DNA from: Siphonodentalium dalli
Lineage: Eukaryota; Mollusca; Scaphopoda; Gadilida; Siphonodentaliidae
Reading direction: 5' to 3'
Length of the DNA stretch: 64,000 bases
Assembly: GCA_032622095.1 (NCBI GenBank)
Contig: CP136066.1
Coordinates: 129,923,917-129,987,916 of the forward strand
A program made the translations under genes and the position numbers. Positions 11,614-23,400 of this stretch are shown here, in pieces. The number at the start of each line of letters is the position of its first letter. Positions within the stretch are counted from its first letter, which is position 1. The notes below the pieces were generated by a model. It searched no databases and was not told the DNA's origin. It saw only the letters and a list, made by a program, of their open reading frames with translations.

Positions 11614-11843
11614 TTAACCCTTTACCCAACAGAACGGCCCTGTGCCAATGCATTTATGGTCGACTCGCATATATAAGAGAATGCATTGGCACAGGGCATA
11701 ACTGTAACCATCACAATGTGGTCAATGAGCCGGTTCCAATGATATCCATATTTGTATGGTTTTATTGAGACAGACCCAAGATAATTTAGGCTGTTGCAGC
11801 TTTATTTGGCCGGTTTTGGCCGGTTTGATGGGTAAAGGGTTAA
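11614..11843. mobile_element. TTAA-ended palindromic MITE (family M1), short copy
   Basis: The ends TTAACCCTTTACCCAACAGA and, inverted, TTAACCCTTTACCCATCAAA flank 222 bp. The interior has an imperfect palindrome whose arms are GCATATATAAGAGAATGCAT and its inverse. A longer relative sits in the BEL/Pao 5' LTR (37778-38167). TTAA ends with a CCCTTT-type start resemble piggyBac-superfamily MITEs. It lies exactly at the end of repeat R1. Confidence 0.8.
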
Positions 11844-12120
11844 AGGGGTCATCTCAAAACTAAAATCGGTAAAATGGGCAAAAACACCGATTTTCCCGAT
11901 TGATAACGCTTTGTGGAAGTCATTTCTACTGATAAATTACCGATTACAACGTAGAAACGACGTTTTTGAACATGGCGTCGATCGGTGAAATCGGTACCGA
12001 TTTTTCCGATTACGTCAATTTGTGACGGTCACAATCGGTACCGAATCTACCGATCAGAACGTACGTTTCAAAATAACGTCGCTAATGTTCGCAGCGCCTG
12101 AGTACTTCGGTATCGCCGTA
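11844..12120. repeat. ATCGGTACCGAT-palindrome-rich repeat
   Basis: Starts AAAGGGGTCATCTCAAAACT, closely matching AAAGGGGTATTCTCAAAACT at about 16361. Over 270 bp the words ATCGGTAAAAT, CGATTTTCCCGATT and AATCGGTACCGATT recur on both strands, giving many possible hairpins. Related sequence is at 16140-16500. No coding. Confidence 0.65.
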
Positions 12121-12658
12121 GCCTATTGGTCTAGCAACACATGATTTTTTATGTATATATTATCAAGTAAATACCGGTACCACGAACGCCTGTGTTATAT
12201 AGGCGACCATTCATTCATTGTCAAATCTTTAGACTGGTATTTGTGATGTAATTGGTATAAATCATCACGAAATGACAGTCACAATGCTATGCCATATGTG
12301 CAGTTTCAATCAATCATAGCCTGATAATGAAGTATTTATATCAGCTAATTACGTATTAGGTATTTTTCGTGCGACAAAGACACGCCTATTTTAAGTTTGA
12401 TCAACAGCTGTTGTTTTAACTAATTGTTGTAGAGCCGACTCACTCACGTTTTAGTTGGGACAAAAAATAGATCCATGCACTGGTGATTTGTAAAGAAATC
12501 AAATAGAGAAAAGATATCCTTACCCAAACTAAAACATAATAAGTGATTCAAAAGAATAAAATGGTCAATTTAAGCGAGTCACCGGAACATTTTTAAGAAA
12601 ATGACGGGGTTCTCCGAAAACGGATACCTACTCAGTGCGCGTGCCAGGTACCCCGAAT
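12121..12658. other. No gene seen
   Basis: AT-rich, without repeat or coding signal that I recognise. Confidence 0.5.
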
Positions 12659-12913
12659 GGTAAAGACACTTCGCAGAACTTGCAACCTTGACCGTAAACA
12701 GTAAATACATGTTGTGCCTGGAACTACTTTTATCCAATACTATCAAGATCATTAAAAATTCATATTTTTACTTTTAACTTGACTCATACTATTCATTAAT
12801 TAGTTTTTTAATGTAATCCAACATATTGGGGTGCTCCTCACCCACAGGAGGGATCTCCACACCAACTGAACTGTTTACGGTCAAGGTCACAAGTTCTGCG
12901 AAGTAGTCTTACC
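12659..12913. repeat. 43-bp inverted repeat with 169-bp loop
   Basis: GTAAAGACACTTCGCAGAAC and following bases at 12659-12701 are mirrored at 12871-12913 (AAGTTCTGCGAAGTAGTCTT on the plus strand), with about five mismatches. The outer flanks CGAATGG and CCACGAA extend the match a little. This is a MITE-like or fold-back structure of unknown class. Confidence 0.75.
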
Positions 12914-13897
12914 ACCACGAATCTGTTTACGTTTTGACAAACACATGCTTTCGAGTGTCTGTATTACAAGATCCCGCACACGTTATGTGTACATTCTGTT
13001 CTGATAGTGTTCTGTTCTTGTAGTCCCTCCTTTGCATGAGGAGCACACCATATATATAATGGGTAACAATATTGATCTCGTAAAAAAGAGTCTACTCCAG
13101 TCTGGATGCATGGACTACCTTTGCCCCCCCCCCCCTCCCAACCTCGACGAGAGATCGCGATCATCTAGCTATAAACCAAATTAAAAACCCACCCCAGCCT
13201 GTTTGGAGACCCATTCGCATGGGAATAGAATGACAACTTGGATTCATATATGCGATTAATTTGGGGAGATTAACATTAGATCTGTCGATACATGAAGATT
13301 ATAGAAACGCGACACACACCAGGAAAACGTTTGAATCTGCTGGGTAAACATGAGTGACATGCGATGGGCGGAGCTTTACAGGATTCAGCCAATCACGCAA
13401 CGTATAGATAAACAGTGAAGAAATATCACAATACATTCTGAATCAGGGCCCAAGCTAGGTATTGAAAACAGGGAGATGATAATCCGATTAAAGCAATAAA
13501 CTTGACGAGTTTGATAGCCTTGTCACAATAGTGGTTAATGTGTTCTTAACAGAGACCAGTTGAGCTTATAATATGCACCAGCAGGTTATTTAAATACCAG
13601 CATTGAAACGAAGTAGGCCTACATGCAATTAATTTGCAACCGTTAACAGACGTACCGGTATATACGCGGAGCACGTGGTATGGGCGATAGATTGACAACA
13701 ATTGTAATTTGCAAACACATAGTTTTGACACAAATTAATCCTTTTAAATGAGTTTGGATAGTAATAGTTTATTATGTAGATCTTTGATTTAACTAAGAAC
13801 ATTAAATTAAGTACTTCCAACGCACATTCAAACCTCTGTGTTTAATAGTAAGCAAGCACGTGTTCTTGTTTGTAAACAAAATAAAATGCAATTCCAA
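12914..13897. other. No gene seen
   Basis: Contains a poly-C run near 13125. It also holds a 32-bp block (GGGCCCAAGCTAGGTATTGA at 13447) repeated at about 63612, a small trace of an interspersed repeat. No coding. Confidence 0.5.
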
Positions 13898-13960
13898 CGA
13901 GAGGCCGATCACGATCGGCAGATGTTAACCCATCCCTTGGCGATAAAAATTTAATATGAT
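13898..13960. repeat. Interspersed repeat R1, short piece
   Basis: Shares AACGAGAGGCCGATCACGAT and CGGCAGATGTTAACCCAT with R1 at 10938 and 33337, then diverges. Confidence 0.7.
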
Positions 13961-14735
13961 CGGATAAATGAGAGTTTTGGTGTTGAATTATAGAGTATAC
14001 TGTTATGTACTATTATAGACAAATGTACATAACACAAATTATTGGAATTTATGGGTCACTGGCATTTATATAAGAGAATGCACTGGTACAGGATCTGTAA
14101 TGCTAAACCGCCACAGCCAGCAAGTCCGTGGATTAAATGTGTAGGTGTGCCCTGGACATGGAATACTTGGGTTAAGAGAGTCCAATTTAAGTTTACAATA
14201 ATAATGTGTCCTAGTATACAGATAAGCAACCTCACCACTGACCCATTAATATCAATTATATAGCACAGCTGTCAAAAAATCACAGGAATTGTTTATGTTG
14301 AACACTGACCTCTATTAAACCAATAACAATTATAATGATATCAGACCATCTGAAGATATAACTCTGCAGCACAGATGTCCAAGTCTACTGTTAATATCAT
14401 GTGATGTTTATTGTTGAATCTTTATTTTAAATTAGATACCACAGGCTTCTTTATCAGATTATTTGCACATTGGCATAAGAGACATCAGAAAATAATATAG
14501 CTTTATCAATAGCTAAGTAGTCCAAATGCAATTGGTGAATTGGATTTAATGTTGCTCCAAACAGATTTACCAGTACATAACACAAGATTTTGGACCGATT
14601 TAATCAAATTTGGTGTGGTGATTCGGGGTACCCTTGGCAGAGTTATAATGGTTATAATTGTTTTTAATTATTTAAAAAAATTAAAGGGACACATTGGAAA
14701 TCTTTTTATCAACTTGTATCATAATCATCAATATC
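13961..14735. other. No gene seen; trace of MITE M1
   Basis: At 14060-14095 the words CACTGGCATTTATATAAGAG and AATGCACTGGTACAGG look like a decayed half of the M1 palindrome. Nothing else is recognised. Confidence 0.45.
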
Positions 14736-15239
14736 TAAATGAAAACAAATGACAATGTCAATGACATTTTTTTTATTATTATTATAAAAGTTAAAAAAAA
14801 AAAAAATTTAAATCAATTTTTTTCTTCGAAAAAGGGTCATAACTCCTTTAAAATAAATCGGATCAAACCCATATTCGAACTAGATCTGTATTTTGGGCTG
14901 TGAAACTCACATACCAAATTTGGTTCCAATCAGATAAAAAATGTTTGAGTTATGGCAGAATGTGTGAATTCTAAATAGAAAAAGGGCCATAACTCTGTAA
15001 CAAAAACTCGGATCAAACCCAAATTCGAACTCGATCTGTATTTTGGGCTGATATACCCATATACAAAATTTGCTTCTGATTGGATAGAAAATGTTTGAGT
15101 TATCGCATTACACGTGAAGTGTCTACGGACGGACAGACGGACGGACGGACGGACAGACGGACGGACGGACGGACGAACGACGAGTGGTCAATCCGGACAA
15201 CGACACTATGTTTACCATACATGGTATGGGTAAACATAA
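14736..15239 (+). mobile_element. Mobile minisatellite family F2, copy 1
   Basis: The 5' zone has AATGTCA-A-TGACATT (palindrome) and an A/T-rich stretch. Two monomers of about 151 bp follow (GGGTCATAACTCCTTT at 14836 and GGGCCATAACTCTG at 14987, each with TCGGATCAAACCCA). Then come a GGAC/GACG tract at 15124-15179 and a terminal hairpin GTTTACC...GGTAAAC followed by ATAA. Other copies are at 34857 and near 52840. The architecture is the same as F1 with unrelated monomers. Confidence 0.85.
15124..15179 (+). repeat. GGAC/GACG tetranucleotide microsatellite inside F2
   Basis: Runs of GGACGGACGGACGGAC broken by AGAC. It lies just upstream of the F2 terminal hairpin, as in the other families. Confidence 0.9.
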
Positions 15240-16070
15240 AAAGTAAAAAGTTGGATTGGGAAACGGAATCCGACACAAACTACTTTTGTAAAAGTGAAAA
15301 TTCATAGATATGTTTTAGTTTAATTTCAAAGACAGTATTATTTGTTCACTTTGGCTACTGCATGAGCAGTGTAAACCATGTATGGCTATACAATTTGCGG
15401 TTACAAAATGACCCGACGGAACAAATTAAGTAAGGTCTAAATTCCAGTCTCCTTAAAACGAACCAGTAGCTCATCATAAACTTCGTTGCTCAGCGCAATT
15501 TGCCATTTCCAAAAGCACCCAATCTGATTAGAATATGTGGATAGGGTACACCATGTATAATTTATAAATAAAATGCCTCGTTGGAACAGTTGAGACTATA
15601 TTTTTTTTTTTTTTCAAAACGAGCAGAAACGAGTCTAATTTTCACCGGTAAAATTACCGTAAATCCTAAGCTAGTTTTGTCAAATTTGGAAGGCGACTTC
15701 GTTTTCGCCTTGCGAACATCCGAGGGCGACTTCGCCGGCCCGAGGGCGAGAATTTCCGAGTCGCCTCCTAGCGTGGGGCCTGATTCTGATACATTGCAGA
15801 TCAAATAAGTTAATATCTTAAACAATTAGTAATAATTGAATGAGTATGCAGATTATGTTAAAATGGTAATTGATATGACAATCAATGATGATTAAAGTGT
15901 AATTTGATGAGATGAAAGTGGAGTGAAAATCATACAATTTATCAATTTATGTGCATATGTAAAGTACGGATTCGGAAACGAAAAAAATATTTCCGATGAG
16001 AATAATTGTTACTGCCAATTAATCTAATAATATCTAATACCTAAAAGAATGCAAATAAACAACTATCTGA
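15240..16070. other. No gene supported; local GC-rich patch
   Basis: At 15680-15785 a GC-rich segment with GGGCGACTTCGCC and CGAGGGCGAG words stands out from its AT-rich surroundings. It is open in two frames on opposite strands, but neither translation resembles a known domain. The run of T at 15601 precedes it. Confidence 0.4.
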
Positions 16071-16624
16071 TTTTTTTTTTTCGATGGAAAATCCACGACC
16101 ATCTGGGCCCTAGATCTATGTAGGCCTATAACAAAAATCGAACATAAAAAGTCTCAATCGGTATGGATTTCACCGAGTGTTTTTCCAACTACGTCGTTAA
16201 CTTTTTCATACATGTACAACAACAACAAATCGAACGTTAAAAGTTTCAATCAATCAGTACTGATTTCACCGATTGGCTTACCGACTGCGACGTAATGCGT
16301 TCACTCATGGATATTGATCGGTAAAATCGGTACCGATTTTACCGTTAATGACACTACTATAAAGGGGTATTCTCAAAACTACTATCGGGATCCCGATAAA
16401 TATCCTGATAGGATTCCGATAACTCAAAACTATCTTCTAAATTTCCCGATAGATTCCGATAGAGCGGTCACCATTTCACGAAAATATTCCGATACCCCAT
16501 CTAAATATTTTTTTTCGATGGAAAATCCACGACCATCTGGGCCCTAGATCTATGTAGGCCTATAACAAAAATCGAACATAAAAAGTCTCAATCGGTATGG
16601 ATTTCACCGAGTGTTTTTCCAACT
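16071..16624. repeat. Direct 113-bp repeat flanking palindrome-rich segments
   Basis: TTCGATGGAAAATCCACGAC through GTGTTTTTCCAACT occurs at 16079-16190 and again, with no difference that I see, at 16513-16624. Between them are AAATCGGTACCGATTTTACC (about 16325) and a second class of palindrome, ATCGGGATCCCGAT (about 16385). Identical copies 434 bp apart suggest a recent tandem duplication or the short LTR-like ends of a small element. Confidence 0.75.
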
Positions 16625-17335
16625 TTCCGATAATTTACCCATTTATTTCAAGAACAATTAGGCCTATGTCTGTTTTGATAATCGACGAATCGAGCATGTT
16701 GTTTTGTTTATGTTTCCGGTTCTATTTGTTGTCATTACTTTTGGATTCGTCCACAGCCTCCTTCGTAAGCATATTTTTATTGGGGTGGAAGCTTGTTTAA
16801 AAGAATTAAAACTCTACATGTTTCAAGTTTAGATTCCAAGTTATTAAATTGTCCATTGAATTCTTTTTGCATATTATTCATACAGCACATATCTCCTAGA
16901 AATGCTCTGATGGAAACATAAAAAGAAATGGTTTCATAAAGGTAGTATCCCTTCAACACTAGCAATAGACTGTTCCAAAGTGAACGTGATAAAAAATTGA
17001 AATATATAGGTTGGTGATGTAGAAACTGTCTATTCTCAATTACGGTATTTGCACTAGTCTGGGAATCTTGATACCGACTTATGCAAATCTAGTGGAACCA
17101 ACTGCTGTCTTTTCTATGTACGCTCGCAGTATAATTAGATGCTCATCTGCATATGAGCGTAAACATAGTTTGACCTTTGATGGTTTTCGATGCAGACTCT
17201 GACAGTCGTAGAGTATTCAATAATGACTTCGAGGAGTATCATAAACATTGATAAATCGCGATGCATTTATCTCCCATTTATGATCTCCCCCTCAGATGGA
17301 ACCTTGTAAATTAATATGAAAAGCCATCATTTATT
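16625..17335. other. No gene seen
   Basis: AT-rich without recognised features. Confidence 0.5.
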
Positions 17336-17597
17336 TTCAAACAGAAGAACCAGAGGACAGGATGCCTTTCTGCCCCATGTACATGCCTTATGTATCAAAC
17401 GAATATATTTTTGCCTAAAAACATTTATTGAATATACAGTACATTACATTATTATACATTGAACGCAGAATATCTACATTTATGCATAGGCTGTTTTCAT
17501 TCAATTAATATATTTTTGGGGAAAGAATTGGGCTCTCAGTTGCTGGTACAAACTTCTATATATGGTAATATGAACTTAAAACTGTAATTTGCTAAAT
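17336..17597 (+). repeat. Left inverted repeat of the recombinase element
   Basis: TTCAAACAGAAGAACCAGAG through ACTGTAATTTGCTAAAT. It matches the reverse complement of 19194-19482 except for about 25 bp present only on the right (around 19360-19383) and scattered changes. Confidence 0.9.
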
Positions 17598-18486
17598 TAA
17601 ATTACAATTTTAATTTGCACTATTACGTAACACTGAAATGATGTTCTTTGAATCATTTCTGGATTAAGACTCCACAGATTAGCTCCTGAGTTAGGGGCTA
17701 TCGTTGGACGAATTACCCAAACGGAGCTGGGTACCAGCGGAGAGCCCCAAATGAAGGAGCCTGCATGTGTTTTACCCAACCACCATCAGGGGTACATGAT
17801 TATGCTACTTGTGAAATGAAAATTTTAAAGGGGAAGGAAATAAGAAGCACATATATACAAGATAGTTTGAAGATGAGGTGAAACCGACCATATAAAAAAA
17901 AAAAAAAGGGTATGAAAACTATCTACATGAGTATACCCTAAGCCGACCAACGACAGTAAAGATACTTTTCTTAAGAATTTGAACTCAGATTTGGGAGATC
18001 GCATTGTCCATCTAATTAATGTTTTATTCAATGTCGTTCGGCGGGTAGGGTATACTTTGATTGACATTACTTAGAATATCTCACCCACTATGCGTTAACA
18101 AATATAAGGCTATCCATAATTTTGTTGCTTGGGTTGATAGCATCTACAGGTCTATGGACAAAATAATGAATTACTTGTGTCTACTAGTACCTAATTTGTT
18201 TTTTCCAACTCCAAGACTTTCACAACCGCTATGTGTGAACTGAACAAATATAAGGCAATCCTTAATTTTGTTGCTTGGGGTTGGTAGAACATACAGATCC
18301 AGTGGCAGAATGAATTCGAATTTCACAACCATAAGAATAACGCCCCTGTTATGAGTTGATAAAATGGACATATGCAATGGGAAGTGCTATTTCTATGTCT
18401 AACAAACGTTGCATGACTAGCATGCACATGTATTGTACGTGTACCGATAGTTGTAAACACAGATTTCCATTACTGACACATTATTA
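17598..18486. repeat. Non-coding interior with a 144-bp-spaced direct repeat
   Basis: AACAAATATAAGGCTATCCA TAATTTTGTTGCTTGGGTTG near 18099 recurs at about 18242 with a few changes, followed in both cases by a similar CATACAG/CTACAGG stretch. The rest, including GAATTACCCAAACGGAGCTG near 17710, matches nothing I recognise. Confidence 0.6.
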
Positions 18487-19203
18487 TTAATGGGAGTTAA
18501 GGGTAGCGAGAGCTTCATGAGCTTTACGTAGAACTGAGTCCGGTGTGCGAATATATTGTGTATAACAGTCTGATTCCCAGCGTCCTAGGGTTTTAATCAG
18601 GTGGTCTTCCAAACGAGCTTGGCCCGCCGAACTAGTCGACCCCACACGAAAACTGTGTCCAGAGTAGCCACCGGTTGGAATACCAATGGACCGAAGCAAA
18701 CAATGAAGTTTGTTAAGGAAATATGTTCTGCATAGTATGTTGCCTTCTCGCGTAACAAAGAGAGGGTCGTCTGGTTTGGTTGATCTAGAGATCCGAGCTT
18801 TTTAAAAGGAAGCCAAAATGCACACGGGGCAGATCTTTTGGAGGCAGAAGAATTTTATGGCAATGCCTTTTCGGAACGGGTCTGTTTTAGATTGTCGGAG
18901 ATGCAGCACAGCTGATCCATGACTTTGATTAACTATGAGATCTTGAATTTTTAAGTAATTTGGATCGTTCTTTGTTTTAATGGTGAATTCGCCACATCTC
19001 ATAAAACCGAAAAAGGCCATGGCGAATGAAGCTTTCAACATGATGCATGAGTAGGAATCAAATGGTGCCGATTCAAGTGCTGATAATAATCTGGTCAACA
19101 GTGAATAAGTAATGGGTAACTTCTTCAGAACTGATGTGGAATGAGTCCTCTTCTTTAAACTTCGCATAATTCCCGCTATTCTTGTTGTAATTTCATTTAG
19201 CAA
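18487..19203 (-). pseudogene. Tyrosine recombinase (YR) with one internal stop
   Basis: Two open segments (19203-18802 and 18699-18487) lie in the same frame. The stretch between them is also open except for one TAA at 18802-18804, so a single nonsense change interrupts an otherwise continuous 238-codon frame. The catalytic set of the family is visible: Arg in FMRCGEF (residue 69), Lys in LRQSKTDPF (residue 106), the H-x-x-R of GHSFRVG, Trp in GRWESD, and the tyrosine nucleophile in CYTQYIR. The family joins DNA through a phosphotyrosine intermediate. The N-terminal DNA-binding part is missing because the frame begins at the right inverted repeat. Wording resembles the eukaryotic YR of DIRS/Crypton-type elements; the exact clade is uncertain. 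Inactive unless the stop is bypassed. Confidence 0.85.
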
Positions 19204-19482
19204 ATTACAGTTTTAAGTTCATATTACCATATATAGAAGTTTGTACCAGCATCTGAGAGCCCCATTCTTTCCCCAAAAATATATTAATTGAATGAAAACA
19301 GCCTATGCATAAATGTAGATATTCTGCGTTCAATGTATAATAATGTAATGTACTGTATGTTGCCAACTTGATCATTTATATTCAATAAATGTTTTTAGGC
19401 AAAAATATATTCGTTTGATACATATATAAAGGCATGTACATGGGGCAGAAAGGCATCCTGTCCTCTGGTTCTTCTGTTTGAA
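19194..19482 (-). repeat. Right inverted repeat of the recombinase element
   Basis: Reverse complement of 17336-17597. It overlaps the first codons of the recombinase frame and abuts the N gap. Confidence 0.9.
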
Positions 19483-19582
19483 NNNNNNNNNNNNNNNNNN
19501 NNNNNNNNNNNNNNNNNNNNNNNNNNNNNNNNNNNNNNNNNNNNNNNNNNNNNNNNNNNNNNNNNNNNNNNNNNNNNNNNNN
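19483..19582. other. Assembly gap, 100 Ns
   Basis: Exactly 100 N, which usually marks a gap of unknown size. It starts at the end of a long inverted repeat, a structure that often breaks assemblies. Confidence 0.99.
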
Positions 19583-20477
19583 TAAAAAAAACTGATGTTG
19601 AAACTCTAAAACAAGAAAAGCCAGTGCAAAAAAGTGGTGAATTTAATAGTTCCACAAAGCAAAACTATCACATGGTATAATAACTGATTCTCTCAGCAAA
19701 ACAGATGTGGCTAGTGTTACGGATGTTCTTCAATATGCAGCTCCAAGTTTACATATGCTTGAGAACTATGTAAAGTACCCATCAGCATTAAAAAACAAAA
19801 TGTCATGAGATGAAGAGTCTTTTCAAGTTTAGTGTAAATAATTATATGTGGTATTTTTAAATGCAATTTGTAGGCTAATAAATTGCACTTTTCATGGATG
19901 GAAAAATTTAGAGAATAAGATCGTTTATAGTGTTTCTCTACTGACCACACATATAATCCCTAGTTCGTTAATTAGCAACAGGGAATACAACCTACCGTAG
20001 ATTTCCTTGGAAGGTATCAAGCCAAAATACTAATAGAACAAAGGTACGTCGCCTGTATAATGTGGCTTTATTTGACTAGTGGCTTTTTTAGAAATGAATT
20101 TTTTTATTCTGGGAATAATCATTGAATCAAACTTTACTTACAACTGTTTATGTTAAAAACATATTTGATTAGATACCAGAATAATAATTGGCAAATTCCA
20201 AGTTGTTAGTACGGACACCAAACCATACCAAAGGACAACCAAATCTGATGACCTACACCTGAGTTACAAGTACCGGTAGACATCAAATTCATAAAGTTCC
20301 AAGTCTAACAAGGCCATAACTGGTAAAAATATATGTATGAAACCCGTAATTTGTGGGCTATCAACATAGCTTTGGCTAAAATTTTGTTAACAAGAAGCAG
20401 AGGACCCAAGAGTATCCATTCATACTAAGCCACATCAGTTCATTGTAGAGAACAAGTTCACCAGGGATATAATCCTA
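19583..20477. other. No gene seen
   Basis: AT-rich sequence without recognised coding or repeat structure. Confidence 0.5.
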
Positions 20478-23400
20478 AATGAAAGTGTCAATGACACTGT
20501 AGCTCAACTTAGGTAGGGGAATAATTTAATGGTTGACAGTAAATGGAGGAATAGGAAAGGTGCTAATTGAAATGTCTAACCTGCGCCAAAGGATTTAGTT
20601 GGTGTTGGTGGCCATTTTTTTTGGCCAATTGACCCCAAAAGAACTCGTTCACATCTACGTATAATTGTTAACATCCATGACAAATTTTATGAAGATCTGA
20701 CCAAAGCTACGACCTACAAATTTCATGATGATCAGACGAACAGAACAGTACGACCTGTAGACCGCGCCAATGGATTGAATTTTGAAATCCAAGATGGCCG
20801 CTGGCAGCCATGTTTTTTGGCCGAATGACCCCACAATGACTCGTTCCCATCTACATGTCAATGTCAACATTCATGACAAATTTCATAAAGATTAGACCAA
20901 AGGTACAACCTGTAGCCCGTGCCAAAGGATTTAGTCATGCAAAGAGTAAAATCCAAGATGGCTGCTGGTGGCCATGTTTTTTGGCCGAACGACTCCAAAA
21001 TCACTCGTTCCCATCTACATGTCAGTGTTAACATCCATGACAAATTTAATAAAGATCAGACCAAAGGTATGACCTGTAGCCCACGCCAAAGGATTTAGTC
21101 ATGCAAAGAGTAAAATGCTGGTGGCCATGTTTTTTGACCGAATGACCCCAAAACGACTCGTTCCCATCTACATGTCATTGTTATAATTCATGACAAATTT
21201 CATCACCATCTGACCAAAGCTACGACCTGTAGCCCGCACCAAAGGATTTAGTCATGCAAAGAGTAAAATCAAAGATGGCTGCTGACGGCCATGTTTTTTG
21301 ACCGAATGACCCCAAAACGACTCGATCCCATCTACATGTCATTGTTATCATTCATGACAAATTTCATGATGATCAGACGAACAGTACGACCTGTAGCCCG
21401 CACCAATGGATTGGATTTTGAAATCCAAGATGGCCGCCAGCGGCCATGTTTTTTGGCCGAATGACCCCACAATGATTCGTTCCCATCTACATGTCAACGT
21501 TCATGACAAATTTTATAAAGATTAGACCAAAGGCAACCTATAGCCCGCGCCAAAGGATTTAGTCATGCAAAGAGTAAAATCCAAGATGGCTGCTGGCGGC
21601 CATGTTTTTTGGCCGAACGACTCCAAAATCACTCGTTCCCATCTACATGTCAGTGTTGACATCCATGACAAATTTCATAAACTTCCCACCAACACAACGA
21701 CCTGTAGCCCGCGCCAAAGGATTTAGTCATGCAAAGAGTAAAATCCAAGATGGCTGCTGGCGGCCATGTTTTTCGGACGAACGACCCCAAAATCACTCGT
21801 TCCCATCTACATGTCATTGTTAACAACCATGACAAATTTCATGATGTTCCGATCAAAGCTACGACCTGTAGCCCGCGCCAAAGGATTTAGTCATGCAAAG
21901 AGTAAAATCCAAGATGGCTGCTGGCAGCCATGTTTATTGGCCGAACGACCCCAAAATGACTCGTTCCCATCTACATGTCAATATTAACATCCATGACAAA
22001 TTTCATGATGATCAGACGAACAGTACGACCTGTAGCCCGCGCCAATGGATTGAATTTTGAAATCTAAGATGGCCGCCAGAGGCCATGTTTTTTGGCCGAA
22101 TGACCCCACAATGATTCGTTCCCATCTACATGTCAATGTCAACATTCATGACAAATTTCATAAAGATTAGACCAAAGGTACAACCTGTAGCCCGCGCCAA
22201 AGGATTTAGTCATGCAAAGAGTAAAATCCAAGATGGCTGCTGGCGGCCATGTTTTTTGGCTGAACGACACCAAAATCACTCGTTCCCATCTACATGTCAT
22301 TATTAACATCAATGACAAATTTCATGATGATCAGGCGAACAGTACGATCTGTAGCCCGCGCCAATGGATTGAATCTTGAAATCCAAGATGGCTGCCAGCG
22401 GCCATGTTTTTTGGCCGAATGACCCCAAAATGACTCGTTCCCATCTACATGTCAATGTCAACATTCATGACAAATTTCATAAAGATCAGACGAAAGGTAT
22501 GCCTGTAGCCCGGGCCAAAGGATTTAGTCATGCAAAGAGTAAAATCCAAGATGGCTGCTGGTGGCCATGTTTTTCGGCCGAACGACCCCAAAATCACTCG
22601 TTCCCATCTACATGTCATTGTTAACATCCATGACAAATTTCATGATGTTCCGATCAAAGCTACGACCTGTAGCCCGCGCCAAAGGATTTAGTCATGCAAA
22701 GAGTAAAATCCAAGATGGCTGCTGGTGGCCATGTTTATTGGCCGAACAACCCCAAAATGACTCGTTCCCATCTACATGTCAATATTAACATCCATGACAA
22801 ATTACATGATGATCAGACGAACAGTACGACCTGTAGCCCGTGCCAATGGATTGAATTTTGAAATCTAAGATGGCCGCCAGCGGCCATGTTTTTTGGCCGA
22901 ATGACCCCACAATGATTCGTTCCCATCTACATGTCAATGTCAACATTCATGACAAATTTCATAAAGATTAGACCAAAGGTACAACCTGTAGCCCGCGCCA
23001 AAGGATTTAGTCATGCAAAGAGTAAAATCCAAGATGGCTGCTGGCGGCCATGTTTTTTGGCCGAACAACTCCAAAATCACTCGTTCCCATCTACATGACA
23101 GTGTTAACATCCATGACAAATTTCATAAACTTCCGACCAAAACAACGACCTGTAGCCCGCGCCAAAGGATTTAGTCATGCAAAGAGTAAAATCCAAGATG
23201 GCTGCTGGCAGCCATGTTTTTTGGCCGAACGACCCCAAAATCACTCAATCCCATCTACATGTCATTATTAACATCAACGACAAATTTCATGATGATCAGA
23301 TGAACAGTACGACCTGTAGGCAGCGCCAATGGATTGAATCTTGAAATCCAAGATGGCTGCCAGCGGCCGTGTTTTTTGGCCGAATGACCCCAAAATGACT

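Larger units (their letters stand above)
17336..19482 (-). mobile_element. Tyrosine-recombinase element relic between long inverted repeats
   Basis: A recombinase pseudogene (18487-19203) and about 0.9 kb of non-coding DNA sit between inverted repeats of about 260 and 290 bp. The right repeat runs straight into the assembly gap, so the outer border and any target duplication cannot be seen. DIRS elements have inverted terminal repeats and a tyrosine recombinase, but no reverse transcriptase or RNase H is seen here. Cryptons have the recombinase but normally no long inverted repeats. It may be a deleted DIRS-like copy, an unusual Crypton-like element, or a host inverted duplication around a recombinase relic. 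Confidence 0.65.

Noticed and set aside
15581-15808. GC-rich open frame as a host exon
   Set aside because: Open on both strands, no splice context or recognisable domain; noted only as a GC patch.
19395-19655. Open frame crossing the N gap
   Set aside because: The translation runs through 34 unknown residues; it exists only because N codons are not stops.
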